38,799 bases of DNA, taken from NCBI GenBank assembly GCA_026398715.1, contig JAPLSI010000164.1:1-38799 (forward strand), written 5' to 3'. Below are positions 14,830 through 25,920 of the stretch, in pieces. The notes beneath the pieces are model-generated. The model was given only the letters and a program-made list of their open reading frames with translations. It was not told the DNA's origin and did no database searches. The stretch comes from Gammaproteobacteria bacterium. Lineage in GTDB: Bacteria; Pseudomonadota; Gammaproteobacteria; Xanthomonadales; Xanthomonadaceae. Made by a program: the position numbers and the translations under genes. Position 1 is the stretch's first letter, and each line of letters starts with the position of its first letter.

Positions 14830-17800
14830 ATGTCCCCGACGTTCGTCCATCTGCACCTGCACAGCGAGTACTCGCTGACCGATTCCACGCTGCGCATCGC
14901 GCCGCTGGTGCAACGCTGCGCCGAGCTTGGCCTGCCGGCGGTCGCCATCACCGACACCAGCAACCTGTTTGCGCTGGTGAAGTTCTACAAGGCCGCTGAA
15001 AGCAGCGGCCTCAAGCCGATCTGCGGGGCGGACCTGTTCATCGCGCAGGACAACCAGGCGGCGTCGCGCGTGACCGTACTGTGCCAGGACCGGAACGGCT
15101 TCCTGAGCCTGTCACGACTGATTTCGCGCGCCTTCCTCGAGGGCCATCGTGGCGACTACGTTGCCGTGCAACCCGACTGGTTGCTCGCCGACAACGACGG
15201 ACTGATCGTGATTGCCGGACGCGAGAGTCCGGTCGGGCTGGCGCTTGCCGCCGGACGCCGCGAAGTGGCCGACGCCTGGCTGCAGCAGTGGCAGGCGGCG
15301 CTGCCGGATCGGCTCTACCTGGAACTGACGCGCACCCAGCGCACCGGCGAAGAAGCCTTCAACAACACGGCGCTGGAACTTGCCGGCGGCTTCCGCCTGC
15401 CGGTGATCGCCAGCAACGACGTGCGTTTCCTCGACCGTTCCGATTTCGATGCGCACGAAGCCCGGGTTTGCATCGCCACCGGCCGTGTGCTGGACGACCC
15501 GAAGCGCCCGCGCGAGCATTCGCCGGAGCAGTACCTGAAATCGCCGGCGGAAATGGCGGAGTTGTTCGCCGATGTTCCCGAGGCGCTGGCCAATACGGTG
15601 GAGCTGGCCAAGCGCTGCAATTTCGAACTTTCGCTGGGTACCTATTACCTGCCCGATTTTCCGGTGCCCGAGGGTTTCACGCTGGAATCGTGGATGCAGG
15701 CCAGCGCGCAACGGGGGCTGGAAGCACGCCTGTCAAAGCATGCGATGGCGACCGGTTTCACGCGTGCCGACTACGACTCGCGGCTGGCGACGGAACTGAA
15801 GGTCATCGAGTCGATGGGCTTCCCCGGCTACTTCCTGATCGTCGCGGACTTCATCAACTGGGCGAAGGAAAACGACATCCCGGTCGGTCCGGGCCGCGGC
15901 TCGGGCGCCGGTTCGCTGGTTGCCTGGGCGCTGGGCATCACCGATCTCGACCCGATGCGCTACGACCTGCTTTTCGAGCGCTTCCTCAACCCCGAACGCG
16001 TGTCGATGCCCGATTTCGACATCGATTTCTGCATGGACCGCCGCGACGAGGTGATCGACTACGTCGCGCGCAAGTACGGCCGCGACAAGGTCAGCCAGAT
16101 CATCACCTACGGCACCATGGCGGCGAAGGCCGTGGTGCGCGACTCGGGTCGCGTGCTGGGTTATCCGTACGGCTTCGTGGACTCGATCGCGAAGCTGATC
16201 CCCTTGACGCTCGGCGTCAGCCTGGATGATGCACTCGGTGAATCCGATGCGGCGAAGAAGGACAGCAACCTCGCCTCCGCCGAACTGATCGCACGCTACC
16301 GCAGCGAAGACGACGTGCGCGACTTGCTGGACCTGGCGCGCAAGCTCGAGGACCTGACCCGCAACGCCGGCAAGCATGCCGGTGGCGTGGTGATCGCGCC
16401 GACGCCGCTTACCAATTTCTCGCCGCTGTTCGCCGAACACGTCGGCAAAGGCGAGACGGCCAAGAGCATCGTCACCCAGTTCGACAAGGATGACGTCGAG
16501 GCGATCGGCCTGGTGAAGTTCGACTTCCTCGGCCTGCGCACGCTGACCATCATCGACTGGGCGGTGAAGGCGATCAACGCCAGGCACGTTGCCGCCGGCG
16601 AGCCGGAACTGGAAATCCTCGCGCTGCCGCTCGACGACAAGCCGACCTACAAGTTGCTGTCGCGCGGACTGACCACGGCGGTCTTCCAGTTCGAATCGCG
16701 CGGCATGAAGGACTACATCCGCAAGCTCGAGCCCGATTGCTTCGAAGACCTGATCGCGCTGGCCGCCTTGTTCCGTCCCGGCCCGCTCGGCGCCGGCATG
16801 GTGGACGACTTCATCAACCGCCGCCACGGCCGCGCCGAGGTGAGTTATCCGCATCCGCTGGTGGAACCGATCCTGAAGCCGACCTACGGCGTGATCGTCT
16901 ACCAGGAACAGGTGATGCAGATCGCCCAGGTGCTGGCCGGCTATTCGCTGGGCGGCGCCGACCTGCTGCGCCGGGCCATGGGCAAGAAGAAGCCCGAGGA
17001 AATGGCGAAGGAGCGCTTCAAGTTCGAGGACGGCGCCGAAAAGAACGGCATCGCCGCGCGCGTCGCGTCGCCCATCTTCGACCTGATGGAAAAATTCGCC
17101 GACTACGGCTTCAACAAGTCGCACTCGGCCGCCTATGCGCTGATCGCCTACCAGACCGCATGGCTCAAGACCCACCATCCGGCGGACTTCATGGCCGCGA
17201 CGCTGTCGTCGGACATGGACAACACCGACAAGGTGGTCAATTTCCTGGACGACGCGCGCGCGCTCGGATTGAAAGTGCATGCGCCCGACGTCAACGCGTC
17301 GGACTACATGTTCAAGGCGCTGGATGCGCTTACCATCCGCTACGGGCTGGGCGCGGTGAAGGGCGTCGGTCGCGGCGCGTGCGAGGCAATCACGGAATCG
17401 CGTCTGCGCGACGGCGCGTTCCGGGATTTCCTCGATTTCTGCAAGCGCGTGGATTCCAGCAAGTTGAATCGGCGTGTGCTCGAAGCGCTGGTGCACGCCG
17501 GCGCGCTCGACAGCCTGGGCGCAAATCGCGCCTCGCTGATGCTGCAATTGCCCGAAGTGATGAAGGCGACCGAACAACTCGCGCGCGAACGCGAAGCCGG
17601 CCAGGCCTCGCTGTTCGGCGGGGGCGGCGACCTGCCGGAAATCCAGATCGAACTGCCCGTGGCGCCTGACTGGACGCTGGACCAGAAGCTGGTCGGCGAA
17701 CGCGAGACCCTTGGCCATTTCCTCAGCGGCCATCCGCTCGACCCGTGGAAGGACGAACTGGCCAATCTCGTCGGCAACAGCCTGGGCGATCTCGACCGGC

Positions 17801-18348
17801 TGTTCAGCGAGAAACGCAACAACCGCGGCGAAGCCCAGGTCGTGCTGGCCGGACTGGTAACCGCAGTACGGCGTCGCGGCGACAGCCAGGCCTTCGTCCA
17901 GATCGAGGATACGCAAGGCCGGCTGGAGTGCGCCTTCTTCAGCGATGCCTTCAGCGAGTTCGCGCCGCTGCTTTCGCGCGACCGCATCATCATTGTCGAA
18001 GGCGGGCTGCGCGAGGACAGCTTCAACGGCGGTTACTCGCTTCGCGCCCGGCAGTGCTGGGATTTCCGCAGCCTGTGCGCGCAGTACGGCCGACGCCTGG
18101 CGCTGACCGTGGACCTGCGCGAGGACGGCGCCTGGGATCGCCTGCAGCAGGCCATGGCCGCCTACCGCCCGGGTGGCACGCCGCTGCGCCTGGACCTGGT
18201 CACCGCCGGCTCCCGGGGCGTGGTGGACCTCAACGGGCCCGCGTCGGTTCGCACCGACGCCGAACTCATCAACCAGTTGCGCGCCCTGCGCGGCGTCAGC
18301 CAGGTCAGCCTGGCGCTGCACCGGCCCTGGGCGAGTTCCTCGCCCTAG
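14830..18348 (+). CDS. dnaE: DNA polymerase III alpha subunit
   Basis: The 1172-residue replicative polymerase of the chromosome; E. coli DnaE is 1160. An N-terminal PHP domain begins [20 protein letters not shown]. The palm contains [20 protein letters not shown] and the catalytic acidic motif [19 protein letters not shown] near residues 393-411. The third acid is in [13 protein letters not shown] (about 563-575). [20 protein letters not shown] is a further family block. A likely beta-clamp-binding pentapeptide, QASLF, lies near residue 923, and the C-terminal OB domain ([20 protein letters not shown]) is complete. dnaE is followed by accA, as in E. coli. Confidence 0.98.
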   Translation: MSPTFVHLHLHSEYSLTDSTLRIAPLVQRCAELGLPAVAITDTSNLFALVKFYKAAESSGLKPICGADLFIAQDNQAASRVTVLCQDRNGFLSLSRLISRAFLEGHRGDYVAVQPDWLLADNDGLIVIAGRESPVGLALAAGRREVADAWLQQWQAALPDRLYLELTRTQRTGEEAFNNTALELAGGFRLPVIASNDVRFLDRSDFDAHEARVCIATGRVLDDPKRPREHSPEQYLKSPAEMAELFADVPEALANTVELAKRCNFELSLGTYYLPDFPVPEGFTLESWMQASAQRGLEARLSKHAMATGFTRADYDSRLATELKVIESMGFPGYFLIVADFINWAKENDIPVGPGRGSGAGSLVAWALGITDLDPMRYDLLFERFLNPERVSMPDFDIDFCMDRRDEVIDYVARKYGRDKVSQIITYGTMAAKAVVRDSGRVLGYPYGFVDSIAKLIPLTLGVSLDDALGESDAAKKDSNLASAELIARYRSEDDVRDLLDLARKLEDLTRNAGKHAGGVVIAPTPLTNFSPLFAEHVGKGETAKSIVTQFDKDDVEAIGLVKFDFLGLRTLTIIDWAVKAINARHVAAGEPELEILALPLDDKPTYKLLSRGLTTAVFQFESRGMKDYIRKLEPDCFEDLIALAALFRPGPLGAGMVDDFINRRHGRAEVSYPHPLVEPILKPTYGVIVYQEQVMQIAQVLAGYSLGGADLLRRAMGKKKPEEMAKERFKFEDGAEKNGIAARVASPIFDLMEKFADYGFNKSHSAAYALIAYQTAWLKTHHPADFMAATLSSDMDNTDKVVNFLDDARALGLKVHAPDVNASDYMFKALDALTIRYGLGAVKGVGRGACEAITESRLRDGAFRDFLDFCKRVDSSKLNRRVLEALVHAGALDSLGANRASLMLQLPEVMKATEQLAREREAGQASLFGGGGDLPEIQIELPVAPDWTLDQKLVGERETLGHFLSGHPLDPWKDELANLVGNSLGDLDRLFSEKRNNRGEAQVVLAGLVTAVRRRGDSQAFVQIEDTQGRLECAFFSDAFSEFAPLLSRDRIIIVEGGLREDSFNGGYSLRARQCWDFRSLCAQYGRRLALTVDLREDGAWDRLQQAMAAYRPGGTPLRLDLVTAGSRGVVDLNGPASVRTDAELINQLRALRGVSQVSLALHRPWASSSP

Positions 18349-18350
18349 CC

Positions 18351-18381
18351 GCCCCGGTCGTCGGGTGCCGGTCTCCGGGGC
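18351..18381 (+). terminator. Hairpin between dnaE and accA
   Basis: GCCCCGG (18351-18357) pairs with CCGGGGC (18375-18381) around a 17-base loop just after the dnaE stop. No T-run follows, so termination is doubtful. TAGTAT at 18391-18396 right after it is a four-of-six -10 match that could serve accA, with a poor -35. Confidence 0.3.
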
Positions 18382-18427
18382 CCTGCCTGCTAGTATTTGC
18401 CCCGTATCTCCCCTGAAGCCCGTGCCC

Positions 18428-19396
<969 letters not shown>

Positions 19397-19405
19397 GCCA
19401 CCCGA

Positions 19406-20761
19406 ATGCCCGGCAAGGCCGTCCACGACGCACTGAGCGAGCTTGGCGGGCATTCCTTGCTGGTCGGCCTCAGCGGAGGCCTGGACTCCACCGTGCTGCT
19501 GCACGCACTGGCCACGTCCGGGGCGGATACGCGCACCGGACTGCGCGCGCTGCACGTGCATCATGGGCTGCACGAACACGCCGACCAGTGGAGCGAACAC
19601 TGCCTTCGACTGTGTGCGTCGCTGGGCGTGCCTTGCATCGTCGAGCACGTGCGCGTGCGTCGGGACAGCGGCCAGGGCATGGAAGGCGCCGCCCGCGACG
19701 CCCGTTATGCCGCATTCGCCAAACACCTGCGCGCCGGCGAATCCCTGGTGCTGGCGCACCATCAGGACGACCAGGCCGAAACCGTGCTGCTGCGGCTGTT
19801 GCGGGGCTCGGGAAGCGATGGACTGGCGGCCATGCATCGCCAGCGCAGTTTCGCCGACAGCGTCTTGTTGCGTCCCTTGCTCGGGCTGTCGCGGTCGCAG
19901 TTGCTCGCCTACGCGAACGCGCATGGGCTGTCCTGGTGCGACGATCCATCCAACGAAGACGATGGTCCGGACCGCAATTTCCTGCGCCGCCAGGTGATGC
20001 CCTTGCTGCAACGTCGCTGGCCGCAGGCGTCGGGAGCGCTGTCGCTCAGCGCAGCGTTGCTCGCCGAAGATGCGCGCCTGTTGGGCGAGGAGGCAGAACG
20101 ACGACTGGAAAAAATCGTCGACCCGCACCACCCGGGCGTTTTGCGCATTCCCGCGCTGCTGGAACTCGACCCGGCCTGGCAGGCCCGCGTATTGCGCCGC
20201 TGGCTGGACCGGCAGCGACTGCCGCCGCTGCGGCGACGGGCCTATGCCCTGATCGCAGAACAATTGCTCGCCGGACCGGGCGACGGTGCAGGCGAATACC
20301 GATGGTCCGGCGCGGTGTTGCGTCGCTGGCGCGACGGGCTGCATGCCAGTTGGAAACCCGATGCCTTGCCCGGTCGCTGGCAACGGCCCTGGGATGGCAC
20401 GGGCAGCCTGGAACTGCCGGTCGGTGGCACGCTTCGCTTCAACTCGCTCGACCCGCCTGTCGCGGCCTTCGACAACGCGGTTTCACTCACCAGCGAATTC
20501 GGCGCCTGCCGCGTCGCCTCGCGCGAGGGCGGCGAACGCATCCGGCTGCCCGGGCGCGCCCACTCGCATTCACTCAAGCACCAGTTGCAACAGCGACACG
20601 TGCTGCCGTGGCGACGCGAACGCATGCCCTTGCTGTTCGCAGGGGACGGCGAGTTGCTCAGCGCCGGCGACCTGATCGTGTCGGCGCGGCTCGACGCCTG
20701 GTGCGCCGCCCACCGACTGGCGTTGGACTGGAGGGCCGGTCCTGATGCCGGCGGCGATTGA
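19406..20761 (+). CDS. tilS: tRNA(Ile)-lysidine synthetase
   Basis: A 451-residue PP-loop ATPase that converts C34 of the tRNA-Ile(CAU) anticodon to lysidine, switching it from Met to Ile. The ATP-binding motif is SGGLDST (residues 23-29) in the context [31 protein letters not shown] and [20 protein letters not shown] are family blocks. The linker and C-terminal tRNA-recognition domain include [20 protein letters not shown] and [14 protein letters not shown]. Length is close to E. coli TilS (432). accA-tilS adjacency is common in gammaproteobacteria. Confidence 0.95.
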   Translation: MPGKAVHDALSELGGHSLLVGLSGGLDSTVLLHALATSGADTRTGLRALHVHHGLHEHADQWSEHCLRLCASLGVPCIVEHVRVRRDSGQGMEGAARDARYAAFAKHLRAGESLVLAHHQDDQAETVLLRLLRGSGSDGLAAMHRQRSFADSVLLRPLLGLSRSQLLAYANAHGLSWCDDPSNEDDGPDRNFLRRQVMPLLQRRWPQASGALSLSAALLAEDARLLGEEAERRLEKIVDPHHPGVLRIPALLELDPAWQARVLRRWLDRQRLPPLRRRAYALIAEQLLAGPGDGAGEYRWSGAVLRRWRDGLHASWKPDALPGRWQRPWDGTGSLELPVGGTLRFNSLDPPVAAFDNAVSLTSEFGACRVASREGGERIRLPGRAHSHSLKHQLQQRHVLPWRRERMPLLFAGDGELLSAGDLIVSARLDAWCAAHRLALDWRAGPDAGGD

Positions 20762-20792
20762 CCGGTCCGGGCCTGCGGCCCACACTTTGTCC

Positions 20793-21047
20793 ATGAGCAA
20801 ACAATCCGCGACCCCGGCAACCGCTGCCGCCAGTTTCGAGCGAGCCCTGGACGAACTGGAGCAACTCGTCCAGAAGATGGAAAAAGGCGAACAAAGCCTC
20901 GACGAATCCCTGGCCGCCTACGAGCGCGGCATCGCCCTCTACCGCGAGTGCCAGAAGGCGCTGGAGCAGGCCGAGCAACGCGTGCGCCTGTTGGCCGACC
21001 CGACCAACCCGGCCACGGCGGAAGACTTCAAGCCCCATGGTGGTTGA
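20793..21047 (+). CDS. xseB: Exodeoxyribonuclease VII small subunit
   Basis: An 84-residue helical protein typical of Xse[21 protein letters not shown], then [20 protein letters not shown] and [13 protein letters not shown]. It binds several-fold to XseA (not here) to form the single-strand-specific nuclease. ATG 20793 is chosen; an upstream in-frame extension is not conserved. Its 3' end overlaps ispA by 11 bases. The xseB-ispA pair is widely conserved. Confidence 0.94.
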   Translation: MSKQSATPATAAASFERALDELEQLVQKMEKGEQSLDESLAAYERGIALYRECQKALEQAEQRVRLLADPTNPATAEDFKPHGG

Positions 21048-21912
21048 TGCGCTGATCCCGGCCTGGCGTGATCGGGTCGAGGTCGCACTGCAGGAGGCGC
21101 TGTCACGGCAGCCCTCGTTTCCAAGACTCGAACAGGCGATGCGCCATGCGGTGCTGGGCGGAGGCAAGCGGCTGCGACCGATGCTGGTCTATGCCGCCGG
21201 GCGCGCCTGCCATGCCGACGAGAACGCACTCGACGCACCGGCCGCGGCCGTCGAATTGATCCACGCCTTCTCGCTGGTGCACGACGACCTGCCTGCCATG
21301 GACGACGATTCCCTGCGTCGTGGCCAACCAACCGTGCATGTCGCCTTCGATGAAGCAACCGCGATCCTCGCCGGCGACGCGTTGCAGTCACTCGCATTTT
21401 CGGTGTTGGCCGACGCGCCGTGCGGCGCTGCTATCCAAATCATGCTGGTGCGCGAACTTGCCGGCGCGACCGGCGCCCAGGGCATGTGCGGCGGACAGGC
21501 GATGGACATGGCAGCAACCGGCGCGACGCTTTCGCTGGCGGACCTGGAAATACTGCACTCGATGAAGACCGGGGCGCTCATCCGCGCCGCGGTGCGGATG
21601 GGCGCGATTTCAGGCGGCGCATCGGACGACGTGATCGCGCAGCTGGACACTTATGCCGATGCCCTGGGCCTGGCTTTCCAGATTCGCGACGACATCCTGG
21701 ACGTGGAAGGCGATGCCGGGCAGCTTGGAAAGACCGCAGGCAAGGACGCAGAACAGGGAAAATCCACGTATCCGGGCCTGCTCGGTCTGGACGCGGCACG
21801 GGCGAGACTCGCGGCGCTGGACGAAGCCATGCAACTGGCGTTGGCGCCACTGGGCACCAACGCCGATGCCCTCAGGCTGCTTGCGCAGTACGCGATCGCG
21901 CGCGCCAACTGA
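21037..21912 (+). CDS. ispA: Farnesyl diphosphate synthase (geranyltranstransferase)
   Basis: A 291-residue trans-prenyltransferase that makes C15 farnesyl diphosphate, the primer for UppS and for quinones. The first aspartate-rich motif is DDLPAMDDD (residues 83-91), and the second is RDDILD (D218-D222). [18 protein letters not shown] and [10 protein letters not shown] are typical. The [20 protein letters not shown] block near the C-terminus confirms the short-chain class. dxs, often the next gene, is absent. An inverted repeat spans the stop codon. Confidence 0.96.
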   Translation: MVVDALIPAWRDRVEVALQEALSRQPSFPRLEQAMRHAVLGGGKRLRPMLVYAAGRACHADENALDAPAAAVELIHAFSLVHDDLPAMDDDSLRRGQPTVHVAFDEATAILAGDALQSLAFSVLADAPCGAAIQIMLVRELAGATGAQGMCGGQAMDMAATGATLSLADLEILHSMKTGALIRAAVRMGAISGGASDDVIAQLDTYADALGLAFQIRDDILDVEGDAGQLGKTAGKDAEQGKSTYPGLLGLDAARARLAALDEAMQLALAPLGTNADALRLLAQYAIARAN

Positions 21913-21941
21913 CTCGCGCGAAACGCGTGTTGCGCGATCGC
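21892..21941. repeat. Inverted repeat across the ispA stop, between convergent genes
   Basis: GCGATCGCGC (21892-21901) is inverted at 21932-21941 as GCGCGATCGC. The 30-base interval contains further CG-rich pairing and ACGCGT. It lies in the tail-to-tail gap between ispA and the DUF4870 gene. No T-run is present on either strand, so bidirectional termination is only a possibility. Confidence 0.4.
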
Positions 21942-21957
21942 ATCGACCGCACCCGCC

Positions 21958-22380
21958 CTACTTGATCAGGCGGATCGCGAACGGGTAGCGATACGCGGTG
22001 CCCTCGTTGGACTTGATGGCCGCGATGACGATGAAGACGAGCGCGGCGATGCCGACGATGGCCATCAGCGGGAAGGTCAGCAAGGCACCGATGAACAGCG
22101 TGACCACGGTCAGTATCCACAGCGCCAGGAAGATCGCGGAGACCGTGATGTTGAAGTTCAGTGCTTCCTTGGCCTGGTCGTTGACGAAAGGCATGGTGTC
22201 CTTCTTGACCAGCCAGATGATGAGCGGCCCGATGAAGGAACCCCAACCGCCGACGGCGCCCGTCAGCAAGCCACCCAACAGCGCGGACAGGTGCGCGAAC
22301 ATCGCCCACTGCCTTTCCTCGGCACCTGGCGTGCCGGAGGGCGGCGGTGGCGGCGTCGTGTAATCGTTTGCTTCTGACAT
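21958..22380 (-). CDS. DUF4870 domain membrane protein
   Basis: A 140-residue small membrane protein. A Pro-rich N-terminus (TTPPPPPSGTPGAEERQWAM) precedes the family block FAHLSALLGGLL, then IGPLIIWLVKKDTMPFVNDQ, AKEALNFNITVSAIFLALW and a second hairpin of hydrophobic segments. It ends YRYPFAIRLIK. These blocks define DUF4870 (related to Tic20-like proteins); function is unknown. There are three to four membrane helices and no signal peptide. GGGA lies just before the ATG. It has its own -35 element and is convergent with ispA, so it is likely a single-gene unit downstream of pmbA. Confidence 0.88.
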   Translation of the reverse strand: MSEANDYTTPPPPPSGTPGAEERQWAMFAHLSALLGGLLTGAVGGWGSFIGPLIIWLVKKDTMPFVNDQAKEALNFNITVSAIFLALWILTVVTLFIGALLTFPLMAIVGIAALVFIVIAAIKSNEGTAYRYPFAIRLIK

Positions 22381-22422
22381 TTCCCAGGCCCCTTCGAGAA
22401 CGCACCCCGCGTGCGTGTGCTG

Positions 22423-22451
22423 AATTTCCGCTGCACCAGCCCTGCTGTCAA
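22423..22451 (-). promoter_or_regulatory. Promoter candidate for the DUF4870 gene
   Basis: A perfect -35 TTGACA lies at 22451-22446 on the minus strand. At 17-base spacing the -10 is GAAATT (22428-22423), three of six. It is about 43 bases before the start codon and just after the pmbA stop. Confidence 0.5.
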
Positions 22452-22466
22452 GTCGCGGCGCGCGCG

Positions 22467-23840
22467 TCAGGACTCGCCGGCCACCATCATCTTGCCGACC
22501 AATACCGAGCCGATGCTGATGTGCGAACGACGATCGATGTCGGCGCCCACCGCTTCTATCGCCTGGAACATGTCGCGCAGGTTGCCGGCGATGGTGATTT
22601 CATCCACGGCGTGCCGGACCTCGCCGCCTTCGATCCAGAAACCGGCGGCGCCGCGGGAGTAGTCGCCGGTGATGGTATTGACGCCCTGCCCCATCAGTTC
22701 CGTCACCAGCAAACCGGTTCCCATCTGCCGCATGATCGAATCGGCATCGACGGCGTTGCTGGCGACCTGCAGGTTGTGCACGCCGCCGGCGTTGGCGGTG
22801 GTGGCCAGGCCCAGCTTGCGCGCCGAATAGCTGCCGAGCACGTATCGCTGGAGCACACCGTCGCGGACCAGGTCCTGGTGCCGAGTCGCCACGCCTTCCG
22901 CATCGAACGATGCAGACCGGAACCCGCGCGGGACGAAAGGGTCCTCGACGATGGAGAACCATTCGGGAAACAAGCGCGTGCCGACCGAATCGAGCAAAAA
23001 GCTGGCGCGGCGATAGAGCGCGCCTCCGGACACGGCGCCCAGCAGGTGGCCGACCAGGCTGCGCGACATTTCGGGCGAGAACAGCACAGGAAAATCGCCG
23101 GTGCGGATCGGCCGCGGGTCGAGCCGCGCGACCGTGCGTTCGGCGGCGCGGCGCCCCACTTGCGCCGGCGTCTCCAGGTCGTCGGCAGACAGCCCGGCGG
23201 TGTACCAGTAATCGCGCTGCATGCCGTCGTCGCGACCGGCGATCAGCGAACAGCTGATGGAATGGCTGGTGCTGCGCTCGAAACCGATGAAGCCGTGGCT
23301 GTTGGCATAGGTGGCGATGCTGGTGCTGGTATTGACCGCCGAACCGTCCGAATTGCTGATGCGCGGGTCGGTGTCGCGGCCGCGGGCCTCGGCGGCGATG
23401 GCCAGGGCAATGGCGCGCTCGGCATCGATGTCCCAGGGATGCCACTGGTCGAAGTCGCCGATTTCACGCGCCATCAGTCCGGCATCGGCCAATCCCGCCG
23501 CGCTGTCGGCTTCGGTGAACTTTGCTATCGCACAGGCTTGCTCGACCGTCGCCAGCAAGCTGGCCGGCTGCAGGTCGGCGGTGCTGGCGCTGGCCTTGCG
23601 CTGCCCGAAATAGACCGTCAGGGATACACCCCGGTCGCGCGTGCGCTCGACGGTTTCCACCTCGCCCATGCGTACGTAGACGGCCAGCCCGCTGTCCTCG
23701 CTGATAGACACTTCGGCCTGGGTGGCGCCGCGTGCGGCCGCCAGTTCGAGCACCTGCGCTGCGAGTCCGGCCAGCCGATCGGCGTCATTGGCGTCTTCGG
23801 GGCGCGGCCTTGATTTGGTGATGTCGGTGGTCATGCCCAT
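22467..23840 (-). CDS. pmbA: Metalloprotease complex subunit PmbA (TldE)
   Basis: A 457-residue U62-family protein that forms a heterodimer with TldD and degrades or matures unfolded peptides (microcin B17 and CcdA in E. coli). It shows SGLAVYVRMGEVETVERTRD, AFARPIRTGDFPVLFSPEM-like DPRPIRTGDFPVLFSPEMSR, and the C-terminal IMRQMGTGLLVTELMGQGVN and DYSRGAAGFWIEGGEVRHAV. As expected for TldE, no HExxxH is present; the zinc site is in TldD, about 0.6 kb away on the same strand. Starts at 23840 and 23834 are both possible and neither has a clear Shine-Dalgarno. It is divergent from yjgA, as in E. coli. Confidence 0.95.
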   Translation of the reverse strand: MGMTTDITKSRPRPEDANDADRLAGLAAQVLELAAARGATQAEVSISEDSGLAVYVRMGEVETVERTRDRGVSLTVYFGQRKASASTADLQPASLLATVEQACAIAKFTEADSAAGLADAGLMAREIGDFDQWHPWDIDAERAIALAIAAEARGRDTDPRISNSDGSAVNTSTSIATYANSHGFIGFERSTSHSISCSLIAGRDDGMQRDYWYTAGLSADDLETPAQVGRRAAERTVARLDPRPIRTGDFPVLFSPEMSRSLVGHLLGAVSGGALYRRASFLLDSVGTRLFPEWFSIVEDPFVPRGFRSASFDAEGVATRHQDLVRDGVLQRYVLGSYSARKLGLATTANAGGVHNLQVASNAVDADSIMRQMGTGLLVTELMGQGVNTITGDYSRGAAGFWIEGGEVRHAVDEITIAGNLRDMFQAIEAVGADIDRRSHISIGSVLVGKMMVAGES

Positions 23841-23871
23841 ACTATGCGTGTTTCCCGGGGATTGATGAACG

Positions 23872-24411
23872 ATGGCGCGTGGTGTTGACGAAGATTCAGG
23901 CGATTATCTCGGCCCGAGCAAAGGCGACATGCGTCGCGAGGCGCTGGCCGTGCTCGAGCTTGCCCACCGGCTGGTGGACCAACCGGCTGCGCGGCTCGCG
24001 CAGATTCCGATGGGCGACGACCTGCTTGCGATTGCCATCGCTGCGCAGCGAATCACCGCGCAGATCGCGCGCAAGCGGCAGGTCGGCTTCCTGGCCAAGA
24101 AGCTTCGTCGCGAAAGCGATGAAACGCTCGACGCGATCCGCGCCGCGATGGAACACGACAAGGCCGACTCGCGCCGCGAAACCGCCGCCCTGCATCGCAT
24201 CGAGGCGCTTCGCGACCAGATCGTTGCCGAGGGCGATACCGTGCTCGCCGAGCTGCTCGCCGACTACCCGCACGCCGACCGGCAGCACTTGCGCCAGCTG
24301 GCGCGCAATGCCCGCGAAGAAAAACTGCACAACAAGCCGCCGCATGCCTACCGCGAACTGTTTCGCGAGCTGCGCGAATTGATGCAGGGCGAACCCGACC
24401 CGCAGGACTGA
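23872..24411 (+). CDS. darP: Ribosome biogenesis factor DarP (YjgA, DUF615)
   Basis: A 179-residue helical, highly charged protein. Family blocks are GPSKGDMRREALAVLELAHR, the segment LIAIAIAAQRIT-like LLAIAIAAQRITAQIARKRQ, VGFLAKKLRRESDETLDAI and the C-terminal HNKPPHAYRELFRELRELM. E. coli DarP associates with late 50S precursors. It is divergent from pmbA across 31 bases and convergent with tldD across 15 bases. It is therefore the only plus-strand gene in this stretch and sits exactly between the two subunits of the TldD/TldE protease. Confidence 0.93.
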   Translation: MARGVDEDSGDYLGPSKGDMRREALAVLELAHRLVDQPAARLAQIPMGDDLLAIAIAAQRITAQIARKRQVGFLAKKLRRESDETLDAIRAAMEHDKADSRRETAALHRIEALRDQIVAEGDTVLAELLADYPHADRQHLRQLARNAREEKLHNKPPHAYRELFRELRELMQGEPDPQD

Positions 24412-24426
24412 TGGCACGACCGGTCC

Positions 24427-25869
24427 TCAGGCACGCGTGCCGCCGACCGTCATCGCATCTATCTTCAACGAAGGCTGCCCGACACCGACCGGCACGCTCT
24501 GTCCATCCTTGCCGCAGATCCCGACACCTGCATCCAGGGCGAGGTCGTTGCCGATCATGCTGACCCGATTCATCGTTTCCGGCCCGTTGCCGATCAGCGT
24601 CGCGCCCTTCACCGGGCGCGTGATGCGTCCGTTCTCGATCAGGTAGGCCTCGCTGGCCGAGAACACGAACTTGCCGCTGGTGATGTCCACCTGGCCACCG
24701 CCGAAGTTCGGCGCATAAAGGCCGCGCTCGACCGACGCGATCATCTCGGCGGGATCGTGGTTGCCGGCCAGCATGTAGGTATTGGTCATGCGCGGCATCG
24801 GCAAGTGGGCAAAACTCTCGCGACGGCCGTTGCCGGTAGGCGCCATTCCCATCAGCCGCGCGTTCAGGGTGTCCTGCAGGTAACCGCGCAGGATGCCGTC
24901 CTCGATCAGCGTGGTGCATTGGGTCACCGTGCCCTCGTCGTCCACGTTCAGCGATCCGCGACGGCCGGCAAGGGTGCCGTCGTCGACGATGGTGACGCCG
25001 GGCGCGGCAACCCGCTGGCCGATGCGATTGGAATAGACCGACGTGCCCTTGCGATTGAAATCGCCTTCCAGTCCGTGGCCGACGGCTTCATGCAACAGCA
25101 CGCCCGGCCAGCCCGGACCAAGCACCACGGGCATCACCCCGGCCGGCGCATCTTCGGCTTCCAGGCTGACCAGGGCCTGGCGCAACGCTTCGCGCGCGGT
25201 CGCCCTGGGCTTGTCGTCCCGGAATAATTGTTCGTACGAATATCGGCCGCCACAACCGGCATAACCCGATTCGCGGCGTCCGTTTTCCTCGACGTACACC
25301 TGCACGTTGAAGCGAACCAGGGGCCGCACGTCCGCGGCAAGCACGCCGTCGCTGCGCGCCACCAGCATCGTGTCCACCGCGCCCATCAGGCTGACGACCA
25401 CCTGCTTCACGCGCGGATCGGCCGCGCGCAGGAACGCATCGATCTCACGCAGCGCCGCCACTTTTGTTTCCGGCGCCATGCCTTCGATGGGATCCTCGGG
25501 TGCATAGAGCTGCCGCCCCGCCACTGCGATGCGATGGCCGGCGGCGTGGGTACCGCCGTCGCGGCTGATCGCACGCGCAGCCGCCGCGGAATCGATCAGC
25601 GCGTCGCTGCGGATATCGTCGGAATAGGCAAAGCCGGTTCGTTCGCCGCTGATCGCGCGCACGCCCACGCCCTGTTCGATCGAATGGGCGCCGTCCTTGA
25701 CGATGCCATCTTCCACCGTCCAGCTTTCGCGCCGGCTGTGCTGGAAATACAGGTCGCCGAAGTCCACGCCCGGGCCCATCAGGCGCGAGAAGGCCTGGTC
25801 GATTTCAGACAGCCCCATTCCAGTCGGCGTCAGCAGGCGCGATTGGGCGAGTTCGAGGGTTTGGGTCAT
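24427..25869 (-). CDS. tldD: Metalloprotease TldD
   Basis: The 480-residue catalytic subunit of the TldD/TldE protease. The zinc motif is HEAVGH (an HExxxH) in [60 protein letters not shown] and [20 protein letters not shown] follow. The C-terminal [20 protein letters not shown] carries the conserved Cys region. E. coli TldD is 481 residues. It is the last gene of the maf-rng-yhdP-tldD unit, 51 bases after yhdP, the same order as in E. coli. Confidence 0.97.
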   Translation of the reverse strand: MTQTLELAQSRLLTPTGMGLSEIDQAFSRLMGPGVDFGDLYFQHSRRESWTVEDGIVKDGAHSIEQGVGVRAISGERTGFAYSDDIRSDALIDSAAAARAISRDGGTHAAGHRIAVAGRQLYAPEDPIEGMAPETKVAALREIDAFLRAADPRVKQVVVSLMGAVDTMLVARSDGVLAADVRPLVRFNVQVYVEENGRRESGYAGCGGRYSYEQLFRDDKPRATAREALRQALVSLEAEDAPAGVMPVVLGPGWPGVLLHEAVGHGLEGDFNRKGTSVYSNRIGQRVAAPGVTIVDDGTLAGRRGSLNVDDEGTVTQCTTLIEDGILRGYLQDTLNARLMGMAPTGNGRRESFAHLPMPRMTNTYMLAGNHDPAEMIASVERGLYAPNFGGGQVDITSGKFVFSASEAYLIENGRITRPVKGATLIGNGPETMNRVSMIGNDLALDAGVGICGKDGQSVPVGVGQPSLKIDAMTVGGTRA

Positions 25870-25920
25870 TGAATTCTCTGGGTGGGTTACAGATACGAAG
25901 TGCGGCCGTGACGCCGTTAA

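Noticed and set aside
21892..21941. Two GCGATCGC octamers (the HIP1 sequence of cyanobacteria)
   Set aside because: They fall inside one inverted repeat in a GC-rich genome; two copies do not show iteration.
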